Positions 13,076 to 24,224 of a stretch of 64,000 nucleotides of DNA are shown here, one piece after another. The translations under genes were made by a program, and so were the position numbers. Each line of letters starts with the position of its first letter. The first letter of the stretch is position 1. The stretch spans positions 2,287,435-2,351,434 of the forward strand of contig KK106981.1 in the NCBI GenBank assembly GCA_000611775.1, in the 5' to 3' direction. The notes under the pieces are model-generated. The model had not been told where the DNA came from. It was given only the letters and a program-made list of their open reading frames with translations, and ran no database searches. The stretch comes from Umbilicaria muhlenbergii (lineage: Eukaryota > Ascomycota > Lecanoromycetes > Umbilicariales > Umbilicariaceae).

Positions 13076-13117
13076 AGATCATTTAGTTCAGTTTGATGTT
13101 CAAGTATAAACCTGATA

Positions 13118-13969
13118 ATAATAAGCTACTGCTGATATGTATTAAATAATGAGTTTTGATTTATTGAATGAAAAGGAAAAAAGCCTTAAAGTGATCAGTC
13201 TGAAGAAAAAAAGGCTGATGATAAAAAGACTGATAAAAGAACTGATATAAAAACTAATACTGAGCTTAATTAAAAAATTAATTAAAGAAATTCATCAGAG
13301 GAAAGTTGTTATACTGATTATTTTAACCTTCAAACTGAGGGTTTCAATGATCATGCTCTCAGTCATGCTGATCACTCATATGTTGTTTATTATTATCATA
13401 TTAATGCATGTTTTATCAAGTGTCCTTCTTTAGTTTTAAAGCTTGAATAAACTGATTAATCATGATAATACCTGTAGAGGAGTTAATGAATGCTTAAAGA
13501 TTAATTATAATGTTCTGATAAGTAAAGGTCAGCTGATTCTCAACACTTTTAATATTAATTAATTTAATATAACATAGAATTATCTGCACATATGCAGCAG
13601 GCTCTCAGTGAGACTATGTGTTACTCATGATGTACTTAATAAAGGTAAGGCTAATGAAGGTGACAGATGCTGACTTTTTAAATTAATTTTTTAAAACTTA
13701 ACATTATTCTTTAATACTGTTCTCATCATTCTGAAGGTTTACTCTCTCTAGGTTAAAGAGCTTAAATGTATATTAAATTAAAGCAGAACCTTAAAGGTAA
13801 GTGTTAAAGTTAATTCATATTAATTAAACTCCCTTGATAATAATCATGTCTCAAACACATTTAATAAACAACATTACACTTTGATAGTAGACATTCTTTT
13901 TAATAATGATAATTTCTCTGTCCCTGTGAGACTTATCAAGGTGAGGGTCAAACAGGTTAATTTCATCAA
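13118..13969 (-). pseudogene. Gag-like remnant J, distal piece
   Basis: On the minus strand about 13340-13969 reads as fragments typical of a widespread fungal gag-like protein: the FFDPH and VYYRSV block near 13870-13969, then helical segments. The remnant is cut at 13969 by element E and continues at 20351. Which retroelement class this gag belongs to cannot be told from the window. The part nearest 13118 shows nothing recognisable. Strongly mutated and broken. Confidence 0.5.
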
Positions 13970-14315
13970 TGTAATAAATAATGTTATAATGATTGAAGTA
14001 ATATTGTCATTCACTGAACTGTTCAAGTCATGAATCAAATAGAACTTAAAAGATAAAATTAATAAATTATCTTTAATACATGAGTTGAGCATGAGCTTCT
14101 AACTATGAATCTACCTGTGATTATATAAACTCTAGAAGACTCATGTGATTGAGGTGATTATAATGATTGAACTCTTAATCACTCTGAACAGCTCAATCAC
14201 CTTGATTGAAGTGATCAAGATGTTTAAGCTCTCACTTATTTTAATCACTTTGATCAGTATCAGCTGTTCACTGCAAGTATGTACTTTTAAGTATTGTTTT
14301 AATTAAGTCATAATA
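13970..14315 (-). repeat. Left (3') LTR of element E
   Basis: 346 bp. It aligns with 20005-20350, and in reverse complement with the LTRs of F, which are 50 bp longer. Confidence 0.85.
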
Positions 14316-14399
14316 TTAGCTCTCCTCACAAGGTTTTCATTCTTGAAAATCAAAAGCCCCTTATGCTTTACTTCAGTGACAGAAAGATTATTTAATTCT

Positions 14400-14800
14400 T
14401 AATTCATCACTTTTACCTGACTGATCATATCATTAATTATGAAAGTTTTATCATGTGACTCTGTTATCACTGTGTCTTCAGTAACTGTGAGTGTTTTATA
14501 TCTTCAGAATTTGATTGTTGCAGTTCTTATGTTCAGTTGAGTATTGCTTGTGACCTTGTGATTTCTTCAGTTGAATTGAATCACATCAGAGAGGAACTTC
14601 TTCATTTATGAAAGAAAAAGACAGACATGTCTGCTAGAAAATGAAAGTTGAAGATGAAGAAAGAGAGACTTCATAAACAAATCACTTTTCTTAAGAAGTG
14701 ACAGATGAATTTAATTCATACTGAGCTTTAAAACATTGAAGAACTGAAACAGAAGGAGTTAACTTAAAGTTAAATTAATAATTCTCTTTTTAACTTCTTT
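14400..14800 (+). pseudogene. Antisense accessory reading frame of element E
   Basis: On the plus strand, opposite to pol, this stretch carries a cysteine cluster with motifs like HHCVFSNCECF and ACDLVISS, then a charged helical stretch (KMKKERLHKQ) and an ending with IEELKQKE. The same order of motifs is seen in element F (54660 down to 54320), and the helical half is seen in G. The motif FxSLxSDCCSxxVxSGVxCDLVxS with a coiled coil is known to me from many small fungal proteins of unknown function, which supports real coding ancestry. Its role in the element is unknown. Fossil, broken. Confidence 0.6.
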
Positions 14801-17800
14801 GAGCCTTTTGTCATTTTTAATAACTGATTGACAGCAGGTTCCTCTGATGAAATTAATGTAACTTCACTGAATAATGAGTAAAATTTTTTACTGATTCTCA
14901 TGTGTTTCCTGTCATGTTATAACCTTTTCATTTGATCAGATAGTGAGGCTCATCATTTATTTCCTGCTGATTTAAAATTTTCTCTACCTTGAACTCAGCA
15001 TCTTGACTCTCAGGGTTAATCTCAGGTGAATTATTTTATAATGATGTTTTCAGATCTGCTGATTCAAGTAGAGACACATGAAATACTGAATGTATTCACA
15101 TGAAAGGTGAAAGTTTAAGTTCATAATTAACACTTCTCTTCTTCTTAGCAATTTGAAAAGGTTTTAACTTGACATGATTTAATTTATTACTTGATCACTT
15201 TGTCTTGATGTTGTGATATAAAAGGTATACTTTACTCTTCTCTTCAAGAGTAAGTTCTTTATCTCTCTTTTTATTATGATATACTGCTGATTTTTTTAAG
15301 ATAAATTTTATGTTTTATTAAAGCTCCTGATGAAGGTCCTTTAGTTGATTCACTTATACTTTCACTTTTTATGTTATAATTATTAACCCTCTTGCTTCAT
15401 TTGTAGGTGAGTTAAATCTGTAGTTAATGTAAAATGATGATACTCTCATAAATTCTGTCATTGTCATGTTGTATGTCAGCTGAGTTATTGATAAAAGTTT
15501 TACTCAATTAATCTGTTGATAGTTGACATAGCATCATAAGTACTGTTTTAATATTTAATTTAAACATTCAGTCTGTTCATTTATCTGAGGATGATATGCA
15601 GTAAACAGTTTATGATAAATCCTCAATTGATTCACTAGTGATTTTTAAAACTTAAAAGTGAAAAGTTTATCTCTGTCTGAGATTATTTCTTCTAATAGCT
15701 CATGATTGATTATTATAATTTTTAAAAATGTGTATGTGAGTTCTTCTGCTGATGATGACTCTTTATAAGGTAAGAAGTATCTGTATTTCATGAGTTAATT
15801 CATTATGACAAGTATTGTGTCATACAATACTTTTATCAGGGGTTCTTTTGACTTTGATAATTTTATCATGAAGTTCAATGTGATGCTTGATCATAATTGT
15901 ATTAGTGTTGAAGGTGATTTTAATAACTCATATAATTTATGATGTTCTGCTTTGTTCTTTCAGCAAGTATCACATTTTTAAATGATTTCTTCAACTTTTT
16001 TTCTTATTCATGAGAAGTAGTACATCTGCATGAGTCATTTCATTGTCTTTTCAACTCCTTGATATTCATTCATTTTGTTAAAATAACATTCTTCTATCAG
16101 TGCTTCTTGTAAGCTGACTGAAACATAAATTAAGCTCTGAAAAAGTAAGAAATCTTCTTGCTTTTTGAAGCTTTCATGATCCTTGATATTTTAAAGGACT
16201 TATTATGTTAATTTATCATTCTTCAGTGCTTTCTGAACTTGATTTTTGAAAATGTTATCCTCAACTTTTATTGTAAAGTTGACTTCTCAGTTGTATATTA
16301 TACTCTCATGCTCATCCTCCTGAAGAATAACTTGATTCATGATTGATTTTTCTTATAAATAATCAGCTCATCTGCTGAAAGTATTTACTTTAACATTCTC
16401 TGATCTCTTCTGATAATGAATCTTGAAATTATACTGTGATAATTCTTCTGATCAACAAACCTGTCTTCAGTTTAGAACTTTCATTGTTATAAAGTATAAC
16501 AGATTCTTATGATTTAAATACATTTAAACCTCATGCTTGAGTCCTTTGAGATATACATGTCATTGTTTAAATGCATTAATAATTGTTAACAGCTTCTTGT
16601 CATGTATCTCATAATTCATCTCAACACTTAAAAGCTTTTATGAGTAATAAGCTACTGATCACAGATGTCTCTTATCATTTAATTAATTAATGCATGCTTT
16701 TATGACTTCATCTGACGTGTTCATCTTGAGCGTAATAAGTTTCTCAGGGTTGAAACTCATGAGAATTAATTATGATGTGAAGTGCTTCTTCAGCTCTTTG
16801 AAGAATTCTTGTGCTTCAGTAGATTAAATAAATTTTCAGTCTTTTTTCATCAACTTCATTAAAGGTGCTGCAATCTTTGAATACTTCTTAATAAACTTTT
16901 TATAAAAGTTTGTAAAGCTTAAGAAGAATTGTACTTTCTTGATGCTTATTAAAACTGATTATTCAATCATGAATTTGATTTTTTTCAAATTCATTCATAA
17001 GCCTTTTGATGTGATGATAAATTCAAGGAACTGAACTTCTTTGATGTGAAAAAAACCTTTCTCAGGCTTAATGTGTAAGTCAGCATCTTTTAATGCTTAT
17101 AAAATCTTTTAAACATGTTTGACATGTTGTTCTTTCATCTTCAAGTATATCAGTATGTCATTGAGGTAGATGACTACAAACTGATTTAAATATTATCACA
17201 AGACATTGTTGATAAAAGTTTAAAAAGTCACTGAGGTATTGATTAATCTGAACAGCATTATCAGGTACTCATATAATTTTGAATGCATTTAAAACACTGT
17301 TTTTCATTTATCACTTTCTTTTATTTATATCTGATTGAATACTTCTGAGATGTTAAACTTTGTAAATCATTATATTTCCTGAAATCTGTCCTGCAGTTCT
17401 GACACAAGTGGCAATGAGTAACTGTTTTTTATCATTATGTTATTTAATGTTTTATAATTAACACATAATCTCAATGATCTGTCTGATTTTGAGACAAAAA
17501 ATATTGAATATTCAGCTGAAGATTGAGATTCATGAATGAATTCTTTTCATAAGTTCTTCTTTAAGTATTCTCACAATGCATTTAACTTCTGAGGTGACAG
17601 TGAGTATATAAATTACTTTGTCAGTTTACAACTTTTCATGATCTTGATCTCATGATTTCATTCTTAATATTTCAGTAAGGCGTCTTGTTTCTTAATTGTT
17701 GTAAACAATTCTTTGAAGTCTTTATATTCTTTAAAGATAAATAACTTGATAATAAAGTTTCAGTCATCATTGACTCACCTAGTTCACAGTATCTTTGCAT

Positions 17801-20004
17801 CAAGATTTTTTAATTCCTCATGTGTCTCTTCTGCTGTTATAATGAAGACTTTCACTCCTTCAGGTGAGTTAAAGACTGAATATAACTTTATAAAAATATT
17901 ATCTTTCATGAAGTATATCTCATTCTCAGCTCAATCAATCATAGGATTGACTGTTTGAAGTTAAAATATACTTAAAACTATGTCACTTCCTGACTGCTCT
18001 GTAATGTTGAAACTGATTTTCTCTCAGTGTTGATTAATTTAAACAGGTATCAGAACTGTTTCTTTATTTACATGATCATTATTGTGTTTCATGAGGGTTT
18101 TATCAAACTCTTGAAGCAAATAAGGATTTCACTTCTTTTAAATTTCTATCTCATTTATTTTAATAAATTATGAATTCAAGAAATTTCTTGTACAGTCACT
18201 GTTAATTAAAAGTTTAACTGAGTGACCTTTTATTTTAACTTAAACACAGAAGTTACTTATGTTTTCTGTGATAATGATTTCTTTAGCAATCACTTCTTTT
18301 AAAAGTTTTAAATTAAGCATTTTCAGAAGCCTCTGACCTGAAGAGCTCTTTAGTTTTTTGAACTAAATGAGAGGAATCTCAGATTCTCTTTTACATATTT
18401 AAAGTTCTTTGAGTCAACTTTTTTGTTTGAATCTCATATTATGTTCAGCTTTAAGTATTCACTTCAGAGTTCTTAAACTTTTATTCATAATTTCCTTAAG
18501 ATGTGTGCTCTGTTGAGGGTGATGTAACCTCCTTTAATGATGAATTTTAAATCCTTTGATGATGTTTTTTTAAATATATCTTGATAATTTGTGTCCTTGA
18601 TTTCACTTTTTTAAGTGAATGCATTTTTAATTATTCATAGAATTTACTCCTGCAATAAGTTTATGTGATTTTCATAATTCTCAGAAGATTTTTTCATCAC
18701 TTTAAATACTTTTTCATAAGTTTTCAATCACTGTTCTTCATGAGTGAATGCTTAAATGTCATCATTCTTTTTAATGAGCTTCTTTGAATCTTCAGAGTTT
18801 ATTATCTTCATGAAGTCTTCCTCCTCACTAGATGAGAGTATTATTTCATCACTGTTAACATAATTGCCTTCTTGATTGAACTGTTTTTATTAAACTTGTT
18901 ACTTTTTCAGACCTGTAATTTGATCTTGATGAGAGGTCATGATGTATTCTCTTGTCTTTTTTAATTGACATGAAAATCATTCAAAGCCATCTTTGTCACT
19001 CTGATGTGTATGATAGTCATCATCATAACATGTTGTTTAAGACATAACTTTGTGATTATCTTTCTTCTTTGTTTTTCATGTAGCAGCATATGTATTCCTT
19101 GATTGAATAATCTTTTCAAAGACTCAACAATCATGAGCAAAATGTTTCAACTTTTCACAGTTATAATAATTGTTTTTACAAGGTTTTCCTTTCTTTCTTG
19201 AGTAATTCTTTTATTGAAAATGATTTACTCAAGCAACTGCATTAATTTTCATAAGTTGAGGCCTGTAGTAAGATTTATTATTATATTAATGTTCATGGTT
19301 CTTCTCAGCCTTTCATAATATAAGAATCTTATGACTCTTCTTTAAGCTTCATTCATAAGCTCAGTTGTTGATAATAATCAATCATTTGATCATTTCTGAA
19401 AGCATGACAGAGTGTTCAACTTTAAAGATTTCATCTTTAATCACATCCTTTAATCTCTTATAATATTGCATCATCAAAGCAATATCATCTCAATTCATAT
19501 GTGAGGTGAGTTTTTAAAAGTTCACAGTGTATGTTGCACCTGCTTCTTTTTATTGAATATTATAAATCTTTTACTCTGTTATTCTTTTTTTATTAACTGT
19601 TTTAAATATTATTCTTATCTGTTTCTTGAACTCCTTCAGATCATGAAATATTTTATTAATTAAATCATCTTGATCCTTCTGCTCATTATCAAGATAATTT
19701 CAGAGGATAAGTTCAAATCAGTTCAAAGCATTTAACCTCAGATGTGAAAAAGTGAACAACACTTTCTCTGCTTCTGATATGAATAGAGAATTATTGAATC
19801 ATAAGTACATGTTAAGTTAAGTAAGAAATAAATTCAGCATTCTTCTCTCATCAAGAAACTTATCTGACAATGAGATTTTAATTTAAATTACTTTGTTAAA
19901 GGAATGTCCTGTGACTGATTGACCTCTCTTAATGAAAGTAGACATCATGAGACTAGTGAGTCAGTTCATTGCATGACTGATACCTCATAAGTTGATGCTC
20001 AAAG

Positions 20005-20350
20005 TGTAACAGGTGATGTCATAGTGATTGAAGTAATATTATTATTCACTGAACTGTTCAAGTCATGGATTGAATAAAACTTAAAAGATAAAATTAATAA
20101 ATTACTTTTAATACATGAGTTGAGCATGAGCTTCTAACTATGAATCTACCTGTGATTATATAGACTCTAAGAGACTTATGTAATTAAGGTGATCATAATG
20201 ATCACACTCTTGATCACTCTGAACAGCTCAATCACCCTGATCAAGATAATCAAGATGTTCAAGCTCTCACTCACCTCAATCACTTTGATCAGTATCAGCT
20301 GTTTACTGTAAATATATACTTCTAAGTACTGTCCTGATTAAGTCATAACA
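20005..20350 (-). repeat. Right (5') LTR of element E
   Basis: 346 bp, same length as the left LTR, starting TGTAACAGGTGATGTCAT and ending GTCATAACA. Confidence 0.85.
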
Positions 20351-20990
20351 ATCAGCTCTTTAATGAGTCAAGGGTGATGAAAGTAATGTAGATGTAGATG
20401 TAAAGTTGATAAAAGCAGTTTTAATTATATTATTCTCATTATTACCTGCTGCTTGCTGTATCATCATGACTGCAGTGACTGCCTGAGCTATGAGGTCAGT
20501 GAGCTCTCATTGTTGAGAGTTAATGAAACCTTGATCTTCTTTTGTTTCTTGATCAGTTCAGCTTGCTTTTTCATTGTCTGCCATTTGATTAAAGTTATTG
20601 ATGATGTTTGTTGAAGAGCTTTGACGTCTGACTAACAAGATATCACTTGAAGATGTAATAAAACCAGTAGATGAGCTTGAAAGAACTTGACTTTCAGTAG
20701 AAAAAGCTTGTTGTATAATTTAAACAGTACAGTTAACGTCTTGCTTGAGCTTGAATAAGTTAGTGGCTCACTCTCTAGGCCAAGTAGTAACTGCTTTGAA
20801 CTTTGAATGAGTGTGATGACCAGATGTATTGCTCTGACCTGGTTGAAAAGTGGTTTAGAGGTACTGAGTGATCATTTACTTGTGAGAGGCTGTGATCTCC
20901 TGGCTCTAGGGGTGTTCAGAGTCAATGAAGTCTTGAACTTAATAAGCAAATGTCATTGTTGAGTCATCTGATGAAGCTGAAGAGGCCTGC
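20351..20990 (-). pseudogene. Gag-like remnant J, proximal piece
   Basis: Right of element E the minus strand reads into a candidate start at 20584 (MADNEKAS), followed by Gln/Ala-rich helical sequence ending at the E junction. Upstream of it, 20590-20990 is Ser/Thr-rich in the same direction. Mutation load falls steadily from left to right across this stretch, and CpG reappears near 20730 and from 20990 on. Identification as retroelement gag is tentative. Confidence 0.45.
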
Positions 20991-21535
20991 CGGCTTAAGG
21001 AAGAGGACGAAGAAGCCAGTTTAACTGTTATAGACAGCAGCCAATCAAGAGGCAGACAGCTAGCTGATGACATGAAGGCAGCTGATCAAAATGACAGAAA
21101 CTCAGAAGTTGAATGACTTCAAGCTGATTAACTGAAAGAGTCTTAGTTTGTTCAGAGGACTGGTCGTTCAAGGCAATCTATGATGCTTGAAGCAGGTGTT
21201 GCTACCAAATTGTTGTACATGTTCTACAAGTGGTAAAAGGATTGATTGCTACTAATGACGTTGAAGCCTGCTATATAGTAGCTAATTCTAACTATGCTTA
21301 AATGAGCGTAGAGTAGCTAAGCCATGCCTTGGTACCACCATAACAATCATGCACATATTATAAGATTAAGTGATGTGTTGGTGACAAGGTATTCAGAACT
21401 GAAAGCGTTCAGCATTATTCTGAGATACAACCTCGCTTCATACAAAATAGTGCAGGAAGATACTCTTGTTTGCTTGCAGGTTAAGAAACAGCTATTAAAT
21501 GTTTCCCGTCTGTGCATATGAGCCTGAATACCAAG
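20991..21535. other. Transition zone and 3' flank of the host gene
   Basis: No gene is supported here. Base composition returns to normal between about 20990 and 21150. The stretch up to 21535 is the downstream flank of the minus-strand gene and probably holds its 3' UTR. Short open frames on the plus strand have no family resemblance. Confidence 0.5.
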
Positions 21536-22820
21536 CTATGTCTCCTTCCATTCCACGTCTTCCTTATCGGCTAGCCTCTCTGCCATCAACTCCTCCCGCT
21601 CAAACCTCCTTTCATCTGCCATATTCAGCGTTTCCGGGGGAGTTGAGTCTCGCTTTCGCTTTCGCATTCCCACTGGCATTACCCTTGAGGCGCCTTCTTT
21701 CGCTCTGACAAGTTGTTCTTCCGCTTCCGCCTCTTCCAGATACTCTGCAAGCTTCTCATATGGTATGAGAATCTCTTGCTCGCAATCGCCAGGCGGGAGG
21801 AGCTCTGGTAAAAAGAAATGCTTGAGTGGAAGCCGAATCGTTTGCTGCGTAACTCGAGTGCCATTTGCCGTACGAAATTCCTAATATCTTTAGCTTCACT
21901 TAAATTTAAACGCATTGATTTTACATACCTGGGACATTACTGTTTCATCAGCTGCAAGATACTCCCCTTGCTCGTCTGAACCATACTTTGGGTGCCAAAT
22001 CGACAGTGTCGCCCTCTTTGTACCCTGATAGTCGAGGGATATCCCAATCACTGTTTGAATGCTACCGCTTGACTCGGTAATGTACTGCTCTGCTAGCTTT
22101 ATAAGACTCTTTCCGCCGCCCTTCCTACTCTGCGTGTACGCTATTTCCACAATGAGACTGGGATACTGGGCGCCCTTACATCGAAACTGCCCATCTGGAT
22201 CCCGGCGTGCGCCATCTTCAAGGAATATCGATGCTGAACCATAATTGTGAATCTTCCGTGCAAGCGTAGCTGCTGAACCATTGCCACTTCCGATTCTATT
22301 CAGCTGTTCACGAATAGTATTTTCGATGGAACGTCCAAGATATTCGTGGATATTCGATGGCATGCGGACAACGAATTCTAATATCCCTGGATCATAGTCG
22401 ATGCTTTCGTCATTAGCTATCTAATTCCTTATATAAGTTTCTTCCATACCTAATTTTATCTCTAACGTATCGTAAAAGCTCTTCGTCCTCATTCCCCAGC
22501 TGCTGCCACAGCTCCTCGTATTCGCCTGGTTGTAGCTTTACTATATTCCAGTTGTCCGTTAGAATGCACGCGCGACGATCTCTGAGCAAATGAATTGCCT
22601 CAGGAATGTGTGACAAGGGCTTGTCGTCAGAGGATATTGGGGATGGTGGGAGGGCGATGCTAGTCTCCGGTGACTTTGAGTATTGCGATGTCAACGAGCC
22701 TTTTCTTTTAGGCATGTATAACGATGGTTGCATGACAAGGGATGGAGTTTGATCAGCAATGTGATGGTGGCGACGGATCAAAGAAGAGTAGACATGTCGA
22801 TGGTGGCAAGTCGTAGGCAA
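21536..22820 (-). CDS. Fungal PD-(D/E)XK nuclease-like protein, three exons, 396 codons
   Basis: The one apparently intact host-type gene. Exons on the minus strand are 22820-22450, 22403-21929 and 21880-21536 (stop TAG 21538-21536); they join in frame through two short GT-AG introns. The protein has a low-complexity head with MPKRKG at residues 36-41, a helical stretch (about 85-125), then a core with a conserved PDG (193-195) and EIA (210-212) plus Lys218. This is the arrangement of PD-(D/E)XK nuclease-like folds in a large fungal family of unknown function. The tail has a Glu-rich helix (about 325-340) and a basic RKRKR patch (355-359) that could be a nuclear localisation signal. Tryptophans are TGG and CpG is abundant, unlike the neighbours. 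The start is uncertain: Met30 (22733) or Met36 (22715) are equally plausible. Such genes are often multicopy near transposons. Actual nuclease activity is inference. Confidence 0.8.
21881..21928 (-). other. Intron 2 of the nuclease-like gene (48 bp)
   Basis: Starts GTATGT and ends ATTAG, phase 0, directly after a CAG codon. Without splicing the frame stops within 11 codons; with splicing it opens for another 114 codons whose sequence fits the family's C-terminal part. Confidence 0.85.
22404..22449 (-). other. Intron 1 of the nuclease-like gene (46 bp)
   Basis: Starts GTATGG, ends AAAG, with a branch-like GCTAATGAC shortly before the end. Removing it joins exon 1 in phase 2 to exon 2 through a Ser codon and bypasses the stop that would otherwise end exon 1. 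Confidence 0.85.
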
Positions 22821-22884
22821 AAGGCATTGATGTGGGATTGAATCACCCGCTAAACTAGATGCGGTTCCGCTAGCCTATGGTTTA
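22821..22884. other. Short gap between the host gene and the pogo-like transposon
   Basis: Only 64 bp separate the first candidate start of the minus-strand gene from the transposon end, so the gene's original upstream region has been displaced. The last two bases (22883-22884, TA) are the target duplication of the transposon. Confidence 0.6.
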
Positions 22885-22955
22885 ATCGTGCCCCGCCCTT
22901 AATAATCGTTCGCTTATTAGTGCTCGACGGCTCAACGTCGCCGACGGCTCAACGT
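22885..22955 (+). repeat. Left TIR of the pogo-like transposon
   Basis: About 71 bp, unmutated. The inner half holds two tandem copies of the 16-bp imperfect palindrome CGACGGCTCAACGTCG, one base apart. Repeated subterminal palindromes of this kind are plausible transposase binding sites. Confidence 0.85.
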
Positions 22956-23030
22956 CGCACTTTTGCTATTATTTTATTCAACAACTCTACAATGCAGCCA
23001 CATAATTATCTACTGCTTCAAACGTGCCTC

Positions 23031-24053
23031 TCACGCCTTGACTACCATACTAAGTTCCTTCTCAATGGCTTTAAAGGCCTTTGTCATCCTTTTTTGAAGT
23101 GCTTCTTGCTCTCTTTTCTCCTTGTTTTCTGCCCTAATCAGGGCATTCTTGTGCTTCTTCACCTCAGTCACTTGCCGTGTGACTGCCTTTTGCCTGACAT
23201 CTTTTACAGAGATTACCCCCCCCTTCAAGGCTTTCCTTTTTGCCTTAGCTAATGCCTCTTTGCGTGTAGATAGAAGGTCTCACTTGATGATTTGTAAAGT
23301 ATGAGCAGAAGTAATAGAACCCTTAATAAATTATTTCACATGAATTTAAAAGTCTTTATTAATGACTGAAATGTTCTTTATGGTATTTTGAAGCTTCTTT
23401 TCATGAATAATAAGCTCCTTTGTGATGTGAGGAGTTTAAACAAAGGCTGAAGCTGTAAAATAAAGAGGTGTGACTGACTTTTTAAAAGCTTGAATAACCT
23501 CAACCTTGAAGAGAACCACCGGTGAATTGTAGAGTATAAGCTCAGTATTTTTTCAGGCAGAAAAAATTATGAATTTTGTAAAAACCTGAGCTTATATAAA
23601 TTAAAAACAAGTCAGAAAATTCAACTTGTTAAAATTCACATTACTTGCTTTAATAACTGAGTCTATGACTTCTGTATGATAATGTTTAAATGACTGAAAC
23701 AACCTCACATTCAGTGACTGAGTCAAGTGTGTAAAATGAGCTGAAAGTTAAAATAAAAAAATCTTCTTTTACTTTGCAAGCTGAAAGAATTTATATGTCA
23801 TATGAAAGTTAAATTCATTCATAATAAGCATTTTATGAGTCTCAATTTAAGTCTTTCTAAAATGCTTATCAAAGTGTTTCAGTCAGTGAACAGTCAAATT
23901 GTTGTTAAAATAATCAGTTGAAGAAGTGATGAATAAAATGTCTTCATTTAAGTTATTAACTTCTCATTTCTCAAGGATATTAACACCTTGAAGAATAATC
24001 ATGAGAGGTATATCACCTCTCACCTTATTAATTGACTTAATGAATGTAAAATA
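23031..24053 (-). pseudogene. pogo-like transposase, C-terminal part
   Basis: The stop is at 23031-23033. Upstream, codons to 23228 are open and unmutated (KGGVISVKDVRQKAVTRQ, then a Lys/Glu-rich helix ending in MVVKA), and the frame continues past 23228 as DLLSTRKEALAKAKRKA. GGV(I/L)(S/T)V near the end of the catalytic region, followed by a charged helix, is typical of fungal DDE_1 (pogo/Fot1) transposases. The first TGA in frame, standing where Trp is expected, is at about 23280; from there to 24053 the frame carries many TGA codons and is dead. DDE residues cannot be placed with confidence. The part is cut at 24053 by element M. Confidence 0.75.
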
Positions 24054-24224
24054 TGTTAAAAGCATGATAAGATTAAGTAATTCATATTAGTTTCTGATTG
24101 AGCCTAGCGCGTTCAGTTAATTCTGCAACACTCACATATGTAGTTTTGCTCATCACTTAATGACTCTTTAGAATTAATCTCTTGATCATCATATTTGCAT
24201 GACTTGCTCTGCATGATCTTGATA
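24054..24224 (+). repeat. Left (5') LTR of element M
   Basis: 171 bp, same length as the right LTR; differences are transitions. Confidence 0.85.

Larger units (their letters stand above)
1..13117 (-). mobile_element. Ty3/gypsy LTR element A, left end outside window, split by later insertions
   Basis: The stretch 1-905 plus 2036-3841 matches the interior of element C (about 42880-45047) base for base apart from transitions, so A and C are one family. Reading on the minus strand, the gag region lies at about 2640-3800, a CCHC zinc knuckle lies near 850-890, and pol runs off the left edge. The right LTR (5' LTR in the element's sense) begins at 3842 and is split by element B and by element D before ending near 13117. 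Its pieces add up to about 296 bp against 240 bp for the LTRs of C, so it is a longer LTR variant. A fossil, heavily broken, old enough to have been mutated throughout. Confidence 0.8.
3842..13117 (-). repeat. Right LTR of element A, in three pieces
   Basis: The pieces are 3842-3905, 12459-12653 and 13081-13117. The first 64 bases align with 45048-45111 of the right LTR of C with transitions only. The break at 3905/12459 is filled by element B, with CAGAG duplicated; the break at 12653/13081 is filled by element D, with AGATC duplicated. Confidence 0.8.
13970..20350 (-). mobile_element. Ty3/gypsy chromovirus E, both LTRs present, interior broken
   Basis: A 6.4-kb element with two 346-bp LTRs (13970-14315, 20005-20350), flanked by ATCAA on the left and ATCAG on the right, a 5-bp duplication with one transition. 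On the minus strand the parts are, approximately, gag 19300-19960, CCHC knuckle 19120-19170, protease 17800-18350, reverse transcriptase 16860-17700, RNase H 16330-16790, integrase 15170-16000 and a chromodomain tail near 14900-15090. It belongs to the same family as F and G. An antisense reading frame lies between pol and the 3' LTR. Layout complete; many breaks from transitions. It is inserted in gag remnant J. Confidence 0.85.

Noticed and set aside
22059-22244. 61-codon plus-strand frame inside the island
   Set aside because: Antisense to exon 2 of the nuclease-like gene; Pro/Ser-rich composition is explained by the codons on the other strand.
22920-23304. Two plus-strand open frames over the unmutated pogo end
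   Set aside because: They run opposite to the well-supported transposase C-terminus and cross the TIR or its neighbour; they have no motif of their own.
24054-24224. First read as part of the pogo transposase because it recurs near its N-terminal half
   Set aside because: The 171-bp block is repeated at 34689-34859 with AAATA on both outer sides and a purine tract before the right copy, so it is the LTR of element M.
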